Part shown: one piece after another, positions 7,201-9,109 of the stretch
How the letters are laid out: the number at the start of each line of letters is the position of its first letter
How positions within the stretch are numbered: the first letter of the stretch is position 1
Assembly: GCA_002402165.1 (NCBI GenBank)
Contig: NVVI01000009.1
Coordinates: forward strand, 42,220-51,328
Direction of reading: 5' to 3'
DNA length: 9,109 bases
Source: Flavobacteriales bacterium
GTDB taxonomy: Bacteria > Bacteroidota > Bacteroidia > Flavobacteriales_E > Vicingaceae
Notes under the pieces: generated by a model
Databases searched by the model: none
Told to the model about the DNA's origin: nothing
The model's input: the letters and a program-made list of their open reading frames with translations, nothing else
Position numbers and translations under genes: made by a program

Positions 7201-8728
7201 TAGTGTATGTATTAGATTGAGGAGAATTATTACCTGCTGTTGTACTATTTCCGTCTCCAAAAATCCATTCCCAATTAACTATCGGTTCATTTATATTTGA
7301 AATGCTAAAATCTGAAAACTGAACAGTAAGCGGTAAGCAGCCTTCACTAACATTAGGCACCAACACAGCATTTGGCTCATGAATAGTATCAATAGAAATG
7401 AATGTTGCTATACAGCCAGCATAAGTCGTAATTGTAAGCGTATCAGAAAAGTAATTATTCATGTTGTTCGGCCCATTAATAGAATAAATGGTTGTGTCTT
7501 CTACAATAAATGTTATTACAGGATTTTGTAATGTGGAGGTTTGTCCATTTCCGAAATTCCACTGATAAGTTGCTGCATTAGTAGTAAATGGAGTAAAAGT
7601 TACAATCATTGGATCAGAACAGGAATATGTTGGAGAAGATGTAAAGTCTGCAATAGGGTCTTCAACAAAAATAACAATTGTTGTATCATCAGGGCAAGTA
7701 CCATTAATGGTTAACGTAATTGAATGAAATCCTGGAGTATTAAAGACAACTATAGGATTTGCTAGGGCTGAAGTAATTGGAGTTGCTCCAGCACCAAAAT
7801 TCCACGTATAACTTCCGGCAGGCGATAAGTTAATCATTGTATCTGCAACTCCTATACATAATGTATCTGGAATTTGAAAATTTGCTATAGGCTTACCAAC
7901 ACTAACATTCACTTGACTAGAAGATGAACAACCATTAGTATCAGTAGCTGTTAAGAGAATTTGATAACTTCCGTCAACTAAGTAAGTTTCATCTAGCGGA
8001 TTAGCTAATATTGATGTATTTCCATTTCCAAAATTCCAAGAATAAGTTAAAGGAGCACCAGAACCAGATGAGGTATTGTTAAAGCTAACTAATAAAGGTG
8101 CAGTACAAGAAGTTGCTGGAGATGGAGTTGTTGTAAAAGACGTAAGAGGAGGGTTAGTTAAAGATATTAAGTTAGGGTATGATAAAGTTACATCACATGA
8201 AGGTAAATTAGTGGTAAGCTCTAATGAAACATAATAATTACCTTGAGTAAAAAAAGTATGTGAAGTATTTGCTCCAGTAGAAGTTCCTCCATCACCAAAA
8301 ACCCATGAGTAGCCTGTTATTATTATGCCAGGATTAAGAAGAGTAGTGTCTGTGAAGTTTACAGTTAACGGAACACAACCACTAGTTACATCAGTAGAAA
8401 AAGCAGGAACAGGTTTTGCATATATGTTAATTGTAACAGTTCCGATAATAGGTCCAGCTATAGTTTCTTTAAATTCAACTACATAAGTCCCTGCAGTAAT
8501 AAAAGTATTACTCGGGTTTTGAAGAGTAGAGGAAGCACCATCTTTAAAATCCCAAAAGTAAGTTGGAAAAACTCCTGGAGCGGTAAACTGAACTGTTAAT
8601 GGGAAGCAACCTTCTGTTATGTCTGCTGTTTGCCCATAGCCATTACCAATAAAACTAAGAGAAATTATTAAAAAACAAATTTTAATAAATTTTATACGAT
8701 TCAAAATATTGTAAACTAATTTCTTCAA
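4277..8728 (-). CDS. Large secreted PKD-repeat surface protein with T9SS type B C-terminal sorting domain
   Basis: The product of 1483 residues starts with a signal peptide (about 1-32). Residues 35-1230 then hold roughly 14 PKD-like beta-sandwich modules, residues 1231-1390 two Ig-like modules, and residues 1391-1483 a gliding-motility-associated (type B) T9SS sorting domain. Most modules open with Cys followed by a P-L-T-V-x-F-like strand, carry a W-x-F-G-D-G-like turn, and close near a Gly-Cys. The protein should cross the inner membrane by Sec and the outer membrane by T9SS. It probably works at the cell surface in adhesion, gliding or substrate binding, as inferred from SprB-like relatives. 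No enzymatic domain is visible. The first codon is TTG: a stop lies in frame eight codons upstream and the first in-frame Met codon downstream is residue 298. A second TTG at residue 9 would give an equally good signal peptide. The gene converges with the helicase gene and diverges from another secreted protein gene. No SprF/PorP-like partner gene lies in the window. Confidence 0.93.
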   Translation of the reverse strand: MKKLVYNILNRIKFIKICFLIISLSFIGNGYGQTADITEGCFPLTVQFTAPGVFPTYFWDFKDGASSTLQNPSNTFITAGTYVVEFKETIAGPIIGTVTINIYAKPVPAFSTDVTSGCVPLTVNFTDTTLLNPGIIITGYSWVFGDGGTSTGANTSHTFFTQGNYYVSLELTTNLPSCDVTLSYPNLISLTNPPLTSFTTTPSPATSCTAPLLVSFNNTSSGSGAPLTYSWNFGNGNTSILANPLDETYLVDGSYQILLTATDTNGCSSSSQVNVSVGKPIANFQIPDTLCIGVADTMINLSPAGSYTWNFGAGATPITSALANPIVVFNTPGFHSITLTINGTCPDDTTIVIFVEDPIADFTSSPTYSCSDPMIVTFTPFTTNAATYQWNFGNGQTSTLQNPVITFIVEDTTIYSINGPNNMNNYFSDTLTITTYAGCIATFISIDTIHEPNAVLVPNVSEGCLPLTVQFSDFSISNINEPIVNWEWIFGDGNSTTAGNNSPQSNTYTTMGQYNAYLIITNSAGCIDTSFHVIINVGDVITPLFSVDLTNVCPGDSVQFTDLTASPMGDSIDAWHYTTEGGMMFSCFQNPNPSWAYTTETGPQNVTLTVGYNGCYSSVTMPGLVNVMGPIAEMNYFCTCEQPFTVNFVDSSHSATSIIWNFGDGDTSSLANPTHIYAATGDYQVILTAFNSSSGCPISYDTSIVRIRDIQASFGSDSLLCQNIPSFFDASASQDVYGYCNKGYTWYFSDPGTRPITTGSATDSITFPVTGTNEVTLVVTDINGCKDTISSLVEVYGIDAGFTSDKDTICLSALVTFSDTSTSDTTITNWYWDFGDGQNYTNQDTSHNYFSSTFNTNPLDDDTIQVFLTITNAIGCLSVDSMYIYVYKPISNITASDNTICSGTTVNFTATDFTSHGSNLNFNWDFDDGINTSNLQNPSNTFNSGGNYNVVLIYQEISSGCIDSSNITILVEDFPIAGFESPSDSLLFICPNDNVLFTDTTVSTYSPLTYFWDFGNSSTSIFANPGTTYPNSGTYTVELIVTVPAPYGCSDTTSQTYIVKGPVGNFYTDLMGDTICRLDSVNFTIFDTIAVDTFYWDFGDGTTGPGVSPISHQYTFVPPFGQTVAKLIMTNADGSCPLTVDTIISIYEVIADFDRNFNDIDTAICFQDYPFTNTSTNADYWYWDFGDGQTSLSQDPLTHSYANSGVYLVTLGVQNTQLTCTDTITKVIILHPIPDVIALGDTICEGDIGLISVENPSSNWSYWWESSPAILIINDSTPNASSQPLTNTDYTVHVVDSNDCINSTTTTLYVINELFLSNFDTIVGLGDTVYLPLNVNPAFYTFTWTPEAGLSCLDCAPPYVHPLENLFYHLEITDIFGCFTTEADYTINVHPETFVKVPTTFTPNGDGVNDIIYIKGWGIKELIEFKIFNRWGELIFETDDENVGWNGYYKGVLQNNDIYVYKIMVISWRDETQTLEGHINLMR
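4280..4558 (-). other. T9SS type B (gliding-motility-associated) C-terminal sorting domain
   Basis: Residues 1391-1483 show the ordered hallmarks of this domain: VPTTFTPNGDGVNDIIYI (1397-1414), a strand with FKIFNRWGELIFET (1425-1438), GWNGYYKG (1444-1451), DIYVYKI (1457-1463) and the terminal EGHINLMR (1476-1483). It directs passage through the type IX secretion pore. Type B cargo usually needs an SprF/PorP-family outer-membrane partner, as known for SprB and SprF of Flavobacterium johnsoniae. Confidence 0.93.
4559..5038 (-). other. Two Ig-like/PKD-related modules before the sorting domain
   Basis: Residues 1231-1310 contain CEGDIGLISV, SYWWESSP and a terminal TVHVVDSNDC. Residues 1311-1390 contain WTPEAGLSCLDCAPPY and YHLEITDIFGC. 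The pattern W-x-P-x-x-G-L-S-C-x-x-C followed by a beta strand ending in Gly-Cys is common just before T9SS sorting domains in Bacteroidota proteins. These modules lack the W-D-F-G-D-G turn, so they differ from the PKD array. A structural or spacer role at the cell surface is inferred. Confidence 0.65.
5039..8626 (-). repeat. Array of about 14 PKD-like domain repeats (protein-level)
   Basis: Module cores are recognised by W-x-F-G-x-G-like turns near residues 59-64, 142-147, 231-236, 309-314, 390-395, 488-493, 660-665, 832-837, 924-929, 1012-1016, 1096-1101 and 1183-1188. Two degenerate copies lie around 574-582 and 746-752. Each module spans roughly 75-95 residues and most are framed by two cysteines. 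At DNA level the W-D-F-G codons recur as near-identical short tracts, for example CCAAAATCCCAATACCA near 5168-5188 and 6226-6243. The rest of each module has diverged, so this is an old array and not a recent tandem duplication. Confidence 0.85.
8633..8728 (-). other. Signal peptide of the large PKD protein
   Basis: Residues 1-16 are Lys/Arg-rich, residues 17-28 are hydrophobic (ICFLIISLSFIG), and a likely signal peptidase I site follows GYG at 30-32, before Gln33. The lone Cys18 sits at the start of the hydrophobic core and is not in a lipobox, so a lipoprotein is unlikely. If translation begins at the second TTG (residue 9) the peptide is 24 residues long. Confidence 0.75.
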
Positions 8729-8818
8729 TCTGTGCTTTGGAATTACGTGCTAATTTATCATTTATTTTTTAAAAAAAGTGTATATTCGTAACAATTAAGT
8801 TAAATACTAACCAAGTAC
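8729..8818. promoter_or_regulatory. Divergent intergenic region between two secreted-protein genes
   Basis: These 90 bp must carry the 5' signals of both the large PKD protein (minus) and the putative metalloprotease (plus), unless transcription starts outside. A T6A7 tract (8765-8777) may bend the DNA. TATATTCG at 8781-8788 is one mismatch from the Bacteroidota -7 element TAnnTTTG on the plus strand, 30 bp before the ATG. No equally good minus-strand element was found. Confidence 0.35.
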
Positions 8819-9109
8819 ATGCTGCATAATTTTCGAATATTTATACCCTTATTGATTTTTGTTGTTTTCAATTTCGGAGATGCTTTTGCATTAACACCTC
8901 CTAAAGAACCTTTGCCCTGTTTAAATAAGACATTTACAATTATTGCTCATATAGTTAATGATTCTGCCGGAGTTCCAAATATTACTCAAGGGGCAATAAC
9001 TGCTGCAATTGCAACTGTCAATCAGTATTTTGAACCCATTTGTGTAACGTTTGTAATTTGTGAATTTAGGTATATCGATAATTTTCAGTATGATACGTTA
9101 CACCAAGAT
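8819..9109 (+). CDS. Start of a secreted protein, possibly an M43-like metalloprotease (truncated by window end)
   Basis: An open frame of 97 codons runs from ATG 8819-8821 to the window edge without a stop. Residues 1-24 are a clear signal peptide: Arg6, a hydrophobic core IFIPLLIFVVFNFG, and an AFA site before Leu25. The mature part begins near a Cys (residue 34). It then reads FTIIAHIVNDSAGVPNITQG (39-58), AITAAIATVNQYFEPICV (59-76) and FVICEFRYIDNF (78-89). The pattern of a strand with H-x-V, then N-x-T/S plus a helix containing V-N-x-Y-F, then a strand, resembles the region before the catalytic helix in M43 (pappalysin/cytophagalysin) metalloproteases of Bacteroidota. The zinc-binding HExxH motif would lie beyond the window, so enzymatic activity is inference. 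It is divergent from the large T9SS protein gene and may itself be T9SS cargo. Confidence 0.7.
   Translation, partial: MLHNFRIFIPLLIFVVFNFGDAFALTPPKEPLPCLNKTFTIIAHIVNDSAGVPNITQGAITAAIATVNQYFEPICVTFVICEFRYIDNFQYDTLHQD

Noticed and set aside
5039..8626. PKD repeat DNA as a CRISPR array or recent tandem duplication
   Set aside because: The similarity is confined to short codon tracts for W-D-F-G and is otherwise only at protein level. Module lengths vary and no constant spacer pattern exists.

Overview
The window is AT-rich DNA from a Bacteroidota bacterium, most likely a flavobacteria-like marine or freshwater lineage. The strongest evidence is a 1483-residue secreted protein made of PKD-like repeats. 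It ends in a type B C-terminal sorting signal of the type IX secretion system (T9SS), which is confined to this phylum. Supporting evidence is a 150-residue cold-shock protein with a Lys-rich N-terminal extension typical of the group, start codons without Shine-Dalgarno sequences, and two matches to the Bacteroidota -7 promoter element TAnnTTTG.

Left part (1-2248, minus strand). A partial multi-pass membrane protein (1-634, DUF4173/DUF4153-like) lies downstream of a compact three-gene cluster. In transcription order the cluster is a GNAT acetyltransferase (2248-1745), an RluE-like rRNA pseudouridine synthase (1752-1155) and a TrmL-like tRNA 2'-O-methyltransferase (1165-710). The three genes overlap by 8 and 11 bp and probably form one operon concerned with RNA modification. 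The pseudouridine synthase frame is broken at a run of eight A. Its conserved C-terminal third continues in the next frame up to the overlap with trmL, so the break is either a sequence error, a recent mutation or slippage recoding.

Centre (2393-4243, plus strand). A cold-shock-domain protein is followed 45 bp later by a DEAD-box RNA helicase with a DEVD motif II and a basic tail. This is a plausible RNA chaperone plus unwinding pair.

Right part (4277-9109). A large minus-strand gene converges on the helicase and encodes a T9SS-exported surface or adhesin-like protein. It has a signal peptide, about 14 PKD-like modules each bounded by cysteines, two Ig-like modules and the type B sorting domain. 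No ATG is available at its 5' end, so it probably starts at TTG. Divergent from it, across about 90 bp, begins a second secreted protein that runs off the window. Its 97 visible residues carry a signal peptide and resemble the start of an M43-type metalloprotease region.

No rRNA, tRNA, CRISPR array or insertion sequence was seen. Nothing here clearly amounts to a new defence or mobile system. The most informative anomaly is the interrupted pseudouridine synthase.
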